The position numbers were made by a program, and so were the translations under genes. Source: Moritella sp. F3 (GTDB taxonomy: Bacteria > Pseudomonadota > Gammaproteobacteria > Enterobacterales > Moritellaceae). From it: DNA of 64,000 nt. This document shows, one piece after another, positions 29,947 through 38,293 of the stretch (position 1 is its first letter; each line of letters opens with the position of its first letter). The stretch lies in the NCBI RefSeq assembly GCF_015082335.1, contig NZ_BLRL01000001.1:186001-250000 (forward strand), in the 5' to 3' direction. Under the pieces are notes generated by a model. That model saw only the letters and a list, made by a program, of their open reading frames with translations. It ran no database searches and had not been told where the DNA came from.

Positions 29947-30304
29947 AAAACTACCTTGTAAAATAATTCATCTTCAGATGTGTTGTTTAAAGTCCACATC
30001 AGTCTATAAAGATATTTGTTTCATGATGATACAAATACCCCACAACGAATATACTCCCTAATGGATAAGCTAAGTAAAACTTATTTTAGATCAATAAATT
30101 GATATTGAAATCAGCTTTATTAAGAAATTTATTAAAAGCATTCATTTTAATAAAACAGTTACAACAAATACTTTTGATTATAGATAAGACATTTGAAATG
30201 TGCATTTTTGTAGATGTTTAAATAGCGTAATTCAGTATTACGCTATTTAAACTTGCAGAGAACAGAGTTAATTGAAGAAGTAGATAAACTATTTTTCTAA
30301 CTTT
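29947..30304. promoter_or_regulatory. napF upstream region with a candidate FNR site and a long inverted repeat
   Basis: This 358-bp gap between napF and moaA holds TTATTTTAGATCAA at 30081-30094 (8 of 10 to the FNR consensus), a TATATT -10-like hexamer on the minus strand at 30053-30048, and a perfect 16-bp inverted repeat (30216-30231 / 30237-30252, arms beginning GTTTAAATAGCG, 5-base loop). The spacing of the FNR-like site to the -10 is about 5 bp longer than ideal, so the promoter call is weak. No small ORF with a good start was seen. Confidence 0.4.
30216..30252 (-). terminator. possible terminator hairpin after moaA
   Basis: Perfect 16-bp stem with a 5-base loop, 53 bp past the moaA stop. 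It lacks a clean T-run on either strand, so it may instead act as an RNA-stabilising structure. Confidence 0.4.
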
Positions 30305-31282
30305 TTAGCCGCCGATAGACGCAAGATGTGATGTATTAGCGGTAAAACCGTCTTGTAAGAAGTGTGTCGATTTTTTCTCTGACATATGCCCAACCACACG
30401 ACTGATTAACGCTTGTTGCTGGTTATCATCCTGAAGTAAATCACGTAATTCAACACCAGCTTCACCAAATAAGCATAAATGTAAGCGCCCTTTCGTTGAA
30501 ACGCGTAAACGGTTACAAGTTGAACAAAAGTTCTTCTCATAAGGCATAATCAGACCAATTTCACCAATATAGTCAGGGTGAATAAAAACTTGCGCTGGTC
30601 CATCCGCCTTCCCCCTCACTTTACTTACCCAGCCTTGCAACATTAATTTGTCGCGAATGCTTGCACCTGATACATGGTGCTTATCGAACAACGCCTGGTT
30701 ATCACCCGTCTGCATTAGTTCAATGAAACGTAGCTGAATTGGCCTGGTCTTGATCCAATTTAAAAAATCATCTAGCTCGATATCATTTAAATTACGCATC
30801 AATACCGTATTCACTTTCACAGTTTCAAAGCCAGCAGTAAAAGCAGCATCAAGACCAGCCATGACTTTATGAAACATATTCTTACCGGTTATCTGGCGGA
30901 ACATGCGTGCATCTAAACTATCAATACTGACATTTAATGCATCAAGTCCGGCATCTCGCCATTGCTGTGCGTACTTGTCTAGATTAAAGCCGTTTGTGGT
31001 TGTCGCAACCTTATTAATTTTAGGTATCGCAGCTATGTCTGAGATAATATCTGTGAAGTCTTTTCGTAATGAAGGTTCACCACCAGTAATACGGACCTTT
31101 TCAGTGCCCATTTCAGCAAACCCTGTCACGATACGGCGTAATTCATCACGCCCTAAGAATTCAGGTTTACCTTCAGCTTTATAGCCATCTGGTAAGCAGT
31201 AGTTACATTTGAAATTACAAACGTCTGTAATTGATAAGCGTAAATAATAAAATTTACGCGAAAACTGATCTTGAAGTTGCAT
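30305..31282 (-). CDS. moaA: GTP 3',8-cyclase MoaA
   Basis: A 325-residue radical SAM enzyme that begins molybdopterin synthesis by rearranging GTP. The N-terminal cluster motif is CNFKCNYC (C22, C26, C29). The SAM site GGEPSLRKD, the C-terminal cluster [10 protein letters not shown]...CLFG, and the terminal Gly-Gly (ASIGG) needed for activity are all present. The start at 31282 follows AAGG at five bases; a frame opening at 31315 starts inside the leader RNA and is not credible. It is separated from moaBCDE by the nap genes. Confidence 0.96.
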   Translation of the reverse strand: MQLQDQFSRKFYYLRLSITDVCNFKCNYCLPDGYKAEGKPEFLGRDELRRIVTGFAEMGTEKVRITGGEPSLRKDFTDIISDIAAIPKINKVATTTNGFNLDKYAQQWRDAGLDALNVSIDSLDARMFRQITGKNMFHKVMAGLDAAFTAGFETVKVNTVLMRNLNDIELDDFLNWIKTRPIQLRFIELMQTGDNQALFDKHHVSGASIRDKLMLQGWVSKVRGKADGPAQVFIHPDYIGEIGLIMPYEKNFCSTCNRLRVSTKGRLHLCLFGEAGVELRDLLQDDNQQQALISRVVGHMSEKKSTHFLQDGFTANTSHLASIGG

Positions 31283-31410
31283 AAACACCTTTCCAAATAC
31301 GGGAGGCTCAATCATTTCTGATTAAACCCTTATAGCAATTGCGAATGCTATGAGTCCTTAAGATCATATTTAAATGTATAAATTTAGATCATTAAGGATC
31401 GGAGTTTGAG
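31283..31410 (-). promoter_or_regulatory. Moco RNA motif (molybdenum cofactor riboswitch) in the moaA leader
   Basis: The minus-strand leader just before the moaA ATG reads GAAATGATT, then GCCTCCCGTA and TTGGAAAGGTGT before ATG. From memory this closely parallels the 3' part of the E. coli moaA leader (GAAATGACTT, GCCTCCCGTA, CTGGAAAGGTGT), which belongs to the Moco RNA motif. Upstream are two more helices (ATAGCA...TGCTAT; GATCCTTAATGATC paired with GATCTTAAGGAC). The ribosome-binding AAGG is part of the conserved 3' element, consistent with translational control. The 5' limit is approximate. Confidence 0.7.
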
Positions 31411-31575
31411 TTATATTAAATTTTATGGTCGTTAAACTTAAACTATTTTTTAAGTTATTTAAAGAGATAGGTAACACTTATTATAGTAGAAAATGATAAA
31501 TCATTGATCGAAATTAAATTGCCCTGTAAATTATACGTTTATTTACGGCTTAATTAACTAATTAGTAAAAAATCT

Positions 31576-33294
31576 ATGATGAAAAATATAATCCCTTCCC
31601 ATCAGTCTATTATCATTTTAATCGGTCGCGGTATGTTTAGTATACTAGCGCTGGCCTCTTTACTTACTTTTATATCCTTAGTCGCGCTTTCACTCAGCTT
31701 ATCTGATGCATCATCAATTAATAAAGCTGGTGCATTAAGAATGCAAAGCTATCAAATTGCTTACAATTTATCCATCGATGAAACAGAGGTCAAACGACAG
31801 GTTCATATTGATACTTTTAACCAATCACTTGCCCACATTAAAAATAATATTGTTGATAACTGGGATATTACCACAAAGCTGAAACAAGAATTCATGGCTG
31901 TTGAGACTCAATGGCAAGCACAATCTGATATCCTACACAGTGATAATCCAGACCGATTCTTAAGTAATGTCGATGAGTTTGTATTAACCATTGATTCCTT
32001 TGTGCAGAATTTACAAAACCATTCTGAATATAAAGTTAAAATTATCACCCTTATTAAAGGATTGGGTATCGGACTTATTTTCGCAGTGTGTATTATTACC
32101 ATTCGTTTAATGCAAGTTCAGGTATTAAAGCCGCTCCAGCAGATATTCACCGCATCTAATCAAATCAGACGTGGTGAATTTGATGTATCGTTTGATTTTG
32201 TTTATGAGAATGAAATAGGCTCATTAGCGAGTAATATTTCGCACATGGCAAATGATTTAAACAAGCTTTACAGTACTCTGGAACAACAAGTAGACGCGAA
32301 AACCAAGCAATTAAAAGAAGCCAAAGATAAAATTAATTTTTTATACACCACGTCACAAAAATTACACGTCACGCATCTCAATGCTGACATGCTAGAACAG
32401 ACGTTACAAAGTGTCTCCGTTCTCAATGGCCTGAGTTTCTATAAATTAGTGTTAACCGGTTCCGAAGTAGAAACTATCTACCTCAATTCAGGCACTGATA
32501 ACGGTGAGCAAACCCTGGACTTAAAATTAGAGCTCGAAGAACAATCTTTTGGTACCATGACCGTACTCCAACGAGAAGCAACGGATCAGGACCATTTACG
32601 TAGCTACTGCCGTATCATTTCTCGTGCTCAGCATCGCTCTCAAAGTAATTTAGAAGCACAACGTTCACTACTAATGGAAGAACGCGCAGTGATTGCCCGT
32701 GAATTACATGATTCACTCGCTCAAGCCTTGTCCTATTTAAAAATTCAGGTGGCATTACTCAAGCGACATTTAAAGAATCAAGAAATCACACCACCAACCA
32801 ATGAAATTGTCGAAGAAATAGATACCAACCTAAAATTATCTTACACTCAATTAAGAGAATTATTGAATACATTTAGGCTTACTCTCGATGATGCTAACTT
32901 ATCTGAAGCCATTTCGATCATGCTTGCTCAGTTGCGTCAGCGCACAACATCGAAAATTCATCTAAGCTATGAATTAGAAGAACATTTATTTAAACCCAAT
33001 CAACATATACATATTCTTCAAATTATACGAGAAGCTGTATTAAATTCCATCAAACATGCCGACTCCGATGAAATAATAATTGACTGTGGTACGAATAAAA
33101 ATGGTACTATCGAAGTATCTATTTCGGATGATGGGAAAGGCATACCAGCCAATCCAGTAAAATCCAACCATTATGGCTTAAACATAATGGGAGAACGCGC
33201 TTCAAAACTAGGTGCTAAACTAGAAATAAAAAATAATAAAACAAAAGGCACCTTAGTATTACTAACCTTCGACAGGGAAAACAAACATGCTTGA
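31576..33294 (+). CDS. narQ: nitrate/nitrite sensor histidine kinase NarQ
   Basis: A 572-residue sensor. First membrane helix at about 14-40, then a periplasmic four-helix domain carrying the P-box (SSINKAGALRMQSYQI) that binds nitrate; second helix at about 155-180; HAMP; a cysteine-poor central linker; HisKA_3 with ARELHDS (phospho-acceptor H378); HATPase with DDGKGIP. This is the NarX/NarQ design. It overlaps narP by 8 bp. Two ATGs are adjacent at 31576 and 31579; neither has a strong Shine-Dalgarno. Confidence 0.92.
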   Translation: MMKNIIPSHQSIIILIGRGMFSILALASLLTFISLVALSLSLSDASSINKAGALRMQSYQIAYNLSIDETEVKRQVHIDTFNQSLAHIKNNIVDNWDITTKLKQEFMAVETQWQAQSDILHSDNPDRFLSNVDEFVLTIDSFVQNLQNHSEYKVKIITLIKGLGIGLIFAVCIITIRLMQVQVLKPLQQIFTASNQIRRGEFDVSFDFVYENEIGSLASNISHMANDLNKLYSTLEQQVDAKTKQLKEAKDKINFLYTTSQKLHVTHLNADMLEQTLQSVSVLNGLSFYKLVLTGSEVETIYLNSGTDNGEQTLDLKLELEEQSFGTMTVLQREATDQDHLRSYCRIISRAQHRSQSNLEAQRSLLMEERAVIARELHDSLAQALSYLKIQVALLKRHLKNQEITPPTNEIVEEIDTNLKLSYTQLRELLNTFRLTLDDANLSEAISIMLAQLRQRTTSKIHLSYELEEHLFKPNQHIHILQIIREAVLNSIKHADSDEIIIDCGTNKNGTIEVSISDDGKGIPANPVKSNHYGLNIMGERASKLGAKLEIKNNKTKGTLVLLTFDRENKHA

Positions 33295-33934
33295 GAATAG
33301 TTACACAATTTTAGTAGTTGATGATCACCCACTAATGCGTAAAGGCATTGCTCAACTACTTTCATTAGAAGAAAAGTTCAATGTGATTGGTGAAGCTAGC
33401 GATGGCGTCGAAGCTATCACTCTTGCCAAGCAGCATGAACCAGATCTAGTCTTACTTGATCTGAACATGAAAGGTATGTCAGGTTTGGATACTTTAAAAG
33501 CGCTAAGAGCAGAAGAATTAAGCTCTCGTGTCGTTATTTTAACTGTTTCTGATAATAAACAAGATGTGATCCGTTTAATCAACGCAGGCGCTGATGGTTA
33601 CCTATTAAAAGATTCTGAACCGGATCTATTATTAGCACAGCTTCAAGATGTATTATCTGGCCAGCAGGCACTATCTGAGAGCTTACTTGGCTATTTAGAT
33701 TGCCTACATGAAGATAACAACTTCGCTGAAAAATTGGCTAAGTTGACTAAACGTGAAAATCAAATTCTACTTGAAATATCTAAAGGCTATAGCAACAAAC
33801 ATGTTGCAAGTAACCTGCATATTTCAGAAGGTACAGTAAAAGTTCACGTTAAAAGTTTATTGAAAAAATTAGAAGCAAGCTCACGTGTTGAAGCTGCAGT
33901 TATGTATCTTGAGTTTAATAAAACAAGCGCATAA
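33287..33934 (+). CDS. narP: nitrate/nitrite response regulator NarP
   Basis: A 215-residue NarL/FixJ regulator: receiver domain (ILVVDDHPLMRKG, phospho-acceptor D58 in LLDLNM, K at AGADGYLLKDSE), linker, then a LuxR-type helix-turn-helix (LTKRENQILLEISKGYSNKHV, SEGTVKVHVKSLLKKL). It pairs with the overlapping NarQ and most likely controls the adjacent nap operons, as in other NarQ/P-nap genomes. A strong terminator follows. Confidence 0.92.
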   Translation: MLENSYTILVVDDHPLMRKGIAQLLSLEEKFNVIGEASDGVEAITLAKQHEPDLVLLDLNMKGMSGLDTLKALRAEELSSRVVILTVSDNKQDVIRLINAGADGYLLKDSEPDLLLAQLQDVLSGQQALSESLLGYLDCLHEDNNFAEKLAKLTKRENQILLEISKGYSNKHVASNLHISEGTVKVHVKSLLKKLEASSRVEAAVMYLEFNKTSA

Positions 33935-33944
33935 ACAAATAATC

Positions 33945-33985
33945 GAAGTGAAAATGTCGCGCTAGTTACATTTTCACTTCCTTTT
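33945..33985 (+). terminator. intrinsic terminator of narQP
   Basis: Perfect 13-bp stem GAAGTGAAAATGT / ACATTTTCACTTC, 10-base loop, then CTTTT. Confidence 0.85.
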
Positions 33986-34076
33986 CCAATCAATATTCAT
34001 TCTAATTCCAACCTCCCGTGCAGACCCCTTAAACAAGGCTATCATTAGTTATACTTACACTGACTAAGGCTTCCCC

Positions 34077-34652
34077 TTGCAAACGACCCAACTGGCATTA
34101 TTGCCATTAACATCGCATATTTTACCAAGCGGAAGATTGCCGATTCGTATTACCGAAGAACGCTATATTCGCATGATCAAAGATAGCACTAAAACAATGA
34201 GCGGATTTGGAGTTGTGATGATAGATCCAAATCAGACAGGCCGTTTTGGACGAATCCCGACCATTGGCACGCATGTTGAAATAATTGATTTTTATACCTT
34301 GGATGACGGTTTCCTCGGTATTAATGTTGAAGGTCGACAACGTTTCATTATTGATGATATAACGACAGAGGCCGACGGTTTAAAAGTGGCTAAAGTCCAC
34401 TACATAACGAACTGGCCAGATCAAGTAGCCAAAGCTGAAGAGGTTTACCTTGCTGATAAGCTTGAAGATCTATATAAACAACACGCTGATATAAACCAAC
34501 TGTGTGCATTAAAAGATATGGCGAACATAAGTTGGGTATCACAACGATGGATAGAGCTTCTGCCACTATCAGTCTCAGAAAAACAAATTTTATTACAATC
34601 ACCCGACTGTAATAACTCCATATCAATACTTAAAACATTAATGCCAACATGA
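34077..34652 (+). CDS. stand-alone LON N-terminal domain protein
   Basis: A 191-residue protein made only of the substrate-binding N-domain of Lon: LALLPLTSHILPSGRLPIRI, EERYIRMIKDS, GFGVVMID, TIGTHVEIIDF, then the helical part. No ATPase or protease domain is present. Such short proteins are common in gammaproteobacteria and their role is unclear. The start is a TTG at 34077 with AAGG nine bases upstream, chosen because the family begins right there (MQTTQLALLPL); no ATG fits. Confidence 0.85.
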   Translation: MQTTQLALLPLTSHILPSGRLPIRITEERYIRMIKDSTKTMSGFGVVMIDPNQTGRFGRIPTIGTHVEIIDFYTLDDGFLGINVEGRQRFIIDDITTEADGLKVAKVHYITNWPDQVAKAEEVYLADKLEDLYKQHADINQLCALKDMANISWVSQRWIELLPLSVSEKQILLQSPDCNNSISILKTLMPT

Positions 34653-34776
34653 TCATTCGAGCCTTAAATACGTTCGATAGCGCATAAACACACGCCCATT
34701 TAAAGTTTGCTTAATAATTAGCCGTAAAAATCAACTTAATGACCAACTAAATTACCAACGAAAGTAATTTCAAGAT

Positions 34777-35727
34777 ATGATGATGTTATCTATTTTACTC
34801 AATTTGACTCATCTTATGTTACAAAAATCACTTTCAGATCTTAATAAGGTTGTCGCTATTGGCGGTGGGCATGGGCTCGGCCGAGTGCTGTCTTCCCTGT
34901 CCTTTTTAGGACCAAGGTTAACAGGAATTGTAACAACAACCGATAATGGTGGTTCAACCGGGCGTCTTAGAAGCACTGAAAATTGTATTGCTTGGGGTGA
35001 TATCCGTAACTGTATTAATCAGTTAGTCACTCAACCAGACATCGGCTCATTATTGTTTGAATATCGCTTCCAAAGTGAAGGTGAGTTAAAAAATCATAAC
35101 CTAGGTAATCTCATGCTTGTAGCATTAGATAACCTCTGTGTGCGCCCCCTAGATGCAGTAAACCTTATCCGTAATATGCTACATGTCGAATGCCAACTCA
35201 TTCCGATGTCAGAACAGCCAAGTGACTTAATTGCGGTAACGCCTTGCGGCAGTGATGTACACGGTGAAGTATCTGTAGATAAAATGCATGAATTTCCAAA
35301 TGAATTAACAGTCCAACCCAACGTGTCAGCAACACAAGAAGCCGTTCAAGCGATTGAAAAAGCGGAATTGATATTATTAGGGCCAGGTTCATTCCTCACT
35401 AGTATCATGCCTCCTCTACTACTGAAAGACATACAAGTTGCTCTGCGCAGAACAAACGCAAAAGTAATTTACTTAGGTAATTTACAGCACGAGATAGGTC
35501 CAGCATCAACTATCCCGCTACAAGAGCGCTTAAAATGGTGTGAAGCTAAGTTAGGTTTTCCGCTGATTAATGCCGTGATACAGGATACAGATAAACAATC
35601 TGAACTGACTTATCCTAGTTATACCCATGATTTACGTGAAGAGGTAAATCAAAACTATCACGACAGAACAAAATTAAAAACAGCGATCGAATCAGTTGTT
35701 AATCACATTTTAATGTCAGCGCGCTGA
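34777..35727 (+). CDS. ybhK: YvcK/YbhK-family gluconeogenesis-factor-like protein
   Basis: A CofD-like Rossmann protein matching E. coli YbhK in long runs: [72 protein letters not shown] and LGPGSFLTS. Homologues bind UDP-sugars and affect cell-envelope and carbon metabolism in Gram-positives; the role here is not established. The start is uncertain: the ATG at 34777 gives 316 aa, while the E. coli-like N-terminus corresponds to the ATG at 34816 ([12 protein letters not shown]). Its last 29 nt overlap the convergent Hpt gene. Confidence 0.88.
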   Translation: MMMLSILLNLTHLMLQKSLSDLNKVVAIGGGHGLGRVLSSLSFLGPRLTGIVTTTDNGGSTGRLRSTENCIAWGDIRNCINQLVTQPDIGSLLFEYRFQSEGELKNHNLGNLMLVALDNLCVRPLDAVNLIRNMLHVECQLIPMSEQPSDLIAVTPCGSDVHGEVSVDKMHEFPNELTVQPNVSATQEAVQAIEKAELILLGPGSFLTSIMPPLLLKDIQVALRRTNAKVIYLGNLQHEIGPASTIPLQERLKWCEAKLGFPLINAVIQDTDKQSELTYPSYTHDLREEVNQNYHDRTKLKTAIESVVNHILMSAR

Positions 35728-36043
35728 TCGCATCTTCTAAACTTTTAATTAACAATGGTAATTTCGCTTGCACTTCCGCAGTGCTATTTGATTTTGCCAT
35801 TATTTCCAATTCCTCAGCATGTTGTTGCACAATCAAGGCACCGTACGTCCCTGCGCTGCTTTTTATACTATGACAGCTTTGCGCTACTTTATCATTATCA
35901 ACGCTCGTCATTAACGCTTGTAGGTCTGCAATACGCTCTGTTGTTTCTTCGTTAAAAACATCCACTAACGCTGGTAACATGTCCTCCCCAACATCAACCA
36001 GTAATTGAGTGAATACCGTTTCATTAATAACTGTGTTTTCCAT
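35699..36043 (-). CDS. histidine phosphotransfer (Hpt) domain protein
   Basis: A 114-residue four-helix Hpt protein with the phosphorylatable His in [16 protein letters not shown] (H58). No other domain is present. It lies 43 bp downstream of the SypE-like regulator in the same direction, so a phosphorelay to that protein's receiver domain is the natural guess. Its 3' end overlaps the convergent ybhK by 29 nt. The cognate sensor kinase is not encoded next to it. Confidence 0.88.
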   Translation of the reverse strand: MENTVINETVFTQLLVDVGEDMLPALVDVFNEETTERIADLQALMTSVDNDKVAQSCHSIKSSAGTYGALIVQQHAEELEIMAKSNSTAEVQAKLPLLIKSLEDAISALTLKCD

Positions 36044-36086
36044 TTCATTACCTCTTACTTTAGATTATAGCTTTACTCAGTACAGG

Positions 36087-37574
36087 CTAAGAATTAATCT
36101 CAATAACCAGCGCTGTGACATCATCTTGTAACTGCTCTGGAGAAAGTGATTCAAAACGTAGCCAGAGTTTATCTAACGTACTTTGAGCTGTTTTCCCTTT
36201 AATATCAACAAGAATATCGTCAATACAGTCACAGTTTCTATCTATGTTTTCAAAAATACCATCAGAATAGAAAAATAGCTTATCTTCGGGTGTTAATTGC
36301 AAAATCACTGATTCATATTGCTCATCTGCTAGCAACCCTAATACCGTGCCTTTACAGTCAATCGCTTCATAACCAGAATCGTGTAGCAAGTAAGGTTGTG
36401 GGTGACCTGCCGATGCGATTTCACATTTCGTGCCGGTAAGTCTAATCACCGTGCAGGTTAGCATACTCGTTTCTAACAGCTGATTTAAATACAATCGATT
36501 AGATAACCCTGCAAGTAAGTTCGTTGGAGAGGTATCAACCGCTGTGATAACCCCTTCCAAATACCCCATGATGGCAAAACTATGGAATTTAGCGACTGGG
36601 CCATGCCCCATAATATCACCTAGCACGATAATCTGACTTTCACCAAAATCATGGAAGAATACAAAGTCCCCCCCACCTTCAGTCGCTGGACTATGCGCTA
36701 ACGCAAAATTCCATAGCCCACTTTTTAAAGGGAGTGATGGCTTAAAGGGTCTACTCAGTGATTCCATTACCCGTTGTTGATAATGTAAGGCGAGTTGATT
36801 TGTCCTACGTATAACCCGATTACAAACAGCAAGTAATGAGGTTTTAGTGATAGGTTTAATTAAGTAACCATCAATTGATACTTCAGCGGCTTGTTCCTGG
36901 ACAGATAGGTTTCCGTCCCCCGTCAAGAATACGAACGGTGTTAATGCACCTTTATCCAGATTTTCAACCTTTTGCCTTAATTCAAATCCAGACATATCTG
37001 GCATGTGTATGTCTGCGATAATAAGATCACAACCTTCGTGTGAAATAAATTTAAGCGCCTGAATAGCATCATAAAAAGTATAGACGACAAAATCATTGTT
37101 GAGATAAGCCTGGTGCGCTGATAATAAAATTCGATCATCATCAACAATCACCACTTTGAGCTTTTTATCTTGTTTTTTTAATGGGCAGGTCAATTTATTG
37201 ATACCGTCGGTACTCACATAACTACCATCAGGATTATTCTGTTGGATTAGAGCTAACCCCATACCGCCTGTCAGTAGCTCGCCATTAAATATATCACGAG
37301 TATCTGCTTGATAAGGATTAAAGCGCTCACCATTATCGGACACTGAAAAATACCAATTACCATCACTACCAGCGAGTTCTATACTAAACCAGTGAACAGA
37401 GTCTGGGTTATGGAAATACAGATTTGACAGGTATTCAGCTAGCACGAGTGTCACCCGATCTATTTCTGCTTGGCCGAGTGCTAATTGATAGCACAATGCT
37501 GTCAGTAAACGTCGAACCTCGCTAATAGAGTTCAACTTTAACGCATATTTTTTGGCGAAGAGCTGTGTTTTCAT
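36087..37574 (-). CDS. SypE-like regulator: RsbW-type kinase, receiver and PP2C phosphatase
   Basis: About 495 residues in three parts. An N-terminal HATPase_c_2 domain (1-130) has the N-box LAEYLSN, G1 DNGERF and G2 GGMGLAL. A receiver domain (139-257) has VVIVDDDR, phospho-Asp at about 188 (IIADIHMPDMSG) and YLIKP. A SpoIIE/PP2C domain (about 280-495) has EGGGDF, VLGDIMGHG, FFYSDGIFE and DDVTALV. The kinase-receiver-phosphatase order is that of Vibrio fischeri SypE, which phosphorylates and dephosphorylates a STAS protein. A STAS protein is encoded at the head of the same operon. Start at ATG 37574, overlapping the ATPase stop (TGATG); AGG lies six bases upstream. All three active sites look intact. 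Confidence 0.88.
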   Translation of the reverse strand: MKTQLFAKKYALKLNSISEVRRLLTALCYQLALGQAEIDRVTLVLAEYLSNLYFHNPDSVHWFSIELAGSDGNWYFSVSDNGERFNPYQADTRDIFNGELLTGGMGLALIQQNNPDGSYVSTDGINKLTCPLKKQDKKLKVVIVDDDRILLSAHQAYLNNDFVVYTFYDAIQALKFISHEGCDLIIADIHMPDMSGFELRQKVENLDKGALTPFVFLTGDGNLSVQEQAAEVSIDGYLIKPITKTSLLAVCNRVIRRTNQLALHYQQRVMESLSRPFKPSLPLKSGLWNFALAHSPATEGGGDFVFFHDFGESQIIVLGDIMGHGPVAKFHSFAIMGYLEGVITAVDTSPTNLLAGLSNRLYLNQLLETSMLTCTVIRLTGTKCEIASAGHPQPYLLHDSGYEAIDCKGTVLGLLADEQYESVILQLTPEDKLFFYSDGIFENIDRNCDCIDDILVDIKGKTAQSTLDKLWLRFESLSPEQLQDDVTALVIEINS

Positions 37575-38293
37575 CAACGACCTATATTCCCTTTTAACAG
37601 TTCGATATTTGAGATACGCTTAAGTAGCCATCGCTCAATTCTTGGAAAACGTTTTAATCGCCTTCGCACAGAGTTTCTTAATTGCATATCCAGTGGTGGG
37701 CACTCTACATCATTGATAACAGTACCGATCAAATTAATCTGGTTATTGTTAAAAATTTCCATAGTCTTTAATACCCGACTCTCTAGTGAAATACCGGGCG
37801 CTACAACAAGCAAACTGGCGTCACAGCCTCTCGCGATGACTTCACCTGGAATATTTGAAAAATTAGCCCTAGTAATAGCGCATGTATCAAATATAATAAA
37901 ATTATAGCGTTTCAACCAAATCTCTATCGCATTTTTGAGTTTTTTTTCATCTCGAAAACTGATATTTTGATCTTGTTCACTTTGTGGCGCAGGTAAAATA
38001 TCTATCATCTCTGAAAATGGGGTGATACAAGCGGTTTGTAGGTCAGTGTCATCCAAAGACCATGACTGCTTTTGTTTGACATACTCATTCGTGATTGCTG
38101 GTTTAAATGTGTTCAGGTCGACGATTAAGACTTTATTACCCGCGGCTTTATAACGCCGAGCTAACGCTAAAACTAACTCCGTTGAACCTTCTTTTCCTTG
38201 CGCACAATTTATAGAAATAGATTTAATATTCTCACTCATAATTGATTGATATATTTGCTCTATTTCTACGAATGTCTCTGGCAATATATTCAT
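37574..38293 (-). CDS. CpsD/BY-kinase-like P-loop ATPase with altered Walker A
   Basis: A 239-residue cytoplasmic ATPase of the MinD/ParA/BY-kinase fold. Walker A' is VLIVDLNTFKP, Walker B IIFDTCA, and the late motif LIGTVINDVE matches GxxLN of capsule kinases. The P-loop reads AQGKEGSTEL instead of the usual GEGKST, so the Lys normally just before Ser/Thr is displaced. No membrane helices, Wzz domain or C-terminal Tyr cluster; the tail is basic (RNSVRRRLKRFPR). Start at ATG 38293 in a 4-nt ATGA overlap with the SLBB gene; the longer frame from 38365 is not needed. Probably an export-regulating partner of the SLBB protein. Confidence 0.75.
   Translation of the reverse strand: MNILPETFVEIEQIYQSIMSENIKSISINCAQGKEGSTELVLALARRYKAAGNKVLIVDLNTFKPAITNEYVKQKQSWSLDDTDLQTACITPFSEMIDILPAPQSEQDQNISFRDEKKLKNAIEIWLKRYNFIIFDTCAITRANFSNIPGEVIARGCDASLLVVAPGISLESRVLKTMEIFNNNQINLIGTVINDVECPPLDMQLRNSVRRRLKRFPRIERWLLKRISNIELLKGNIGR

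Noticed and set aside
30030..30062. NarL/NarP heptamers (TACCCCA, TACTCCC) upstream of napF
   Set aside because: Each matches six of seven positions, but they are direct rather than 7-2-7 inverted and such heptamers occur often by chance.
30091..30104. ATCAA-N4-TTGAT palindrome as an FNR box
   Set aside because: The half-sites are in the wrong orientation relative to TTGAT-N4-ATCAA; only the overlapping 30081-30094 site is kept as a weak candidate.
31283..31315. Upstream ATG extending MoaA by 11 residues
   Set aside because: The ATG lies within the conserved leader RNA and has no ribosome-binding site; the internal ATG at 31282 has one and matches the family N-terminus.
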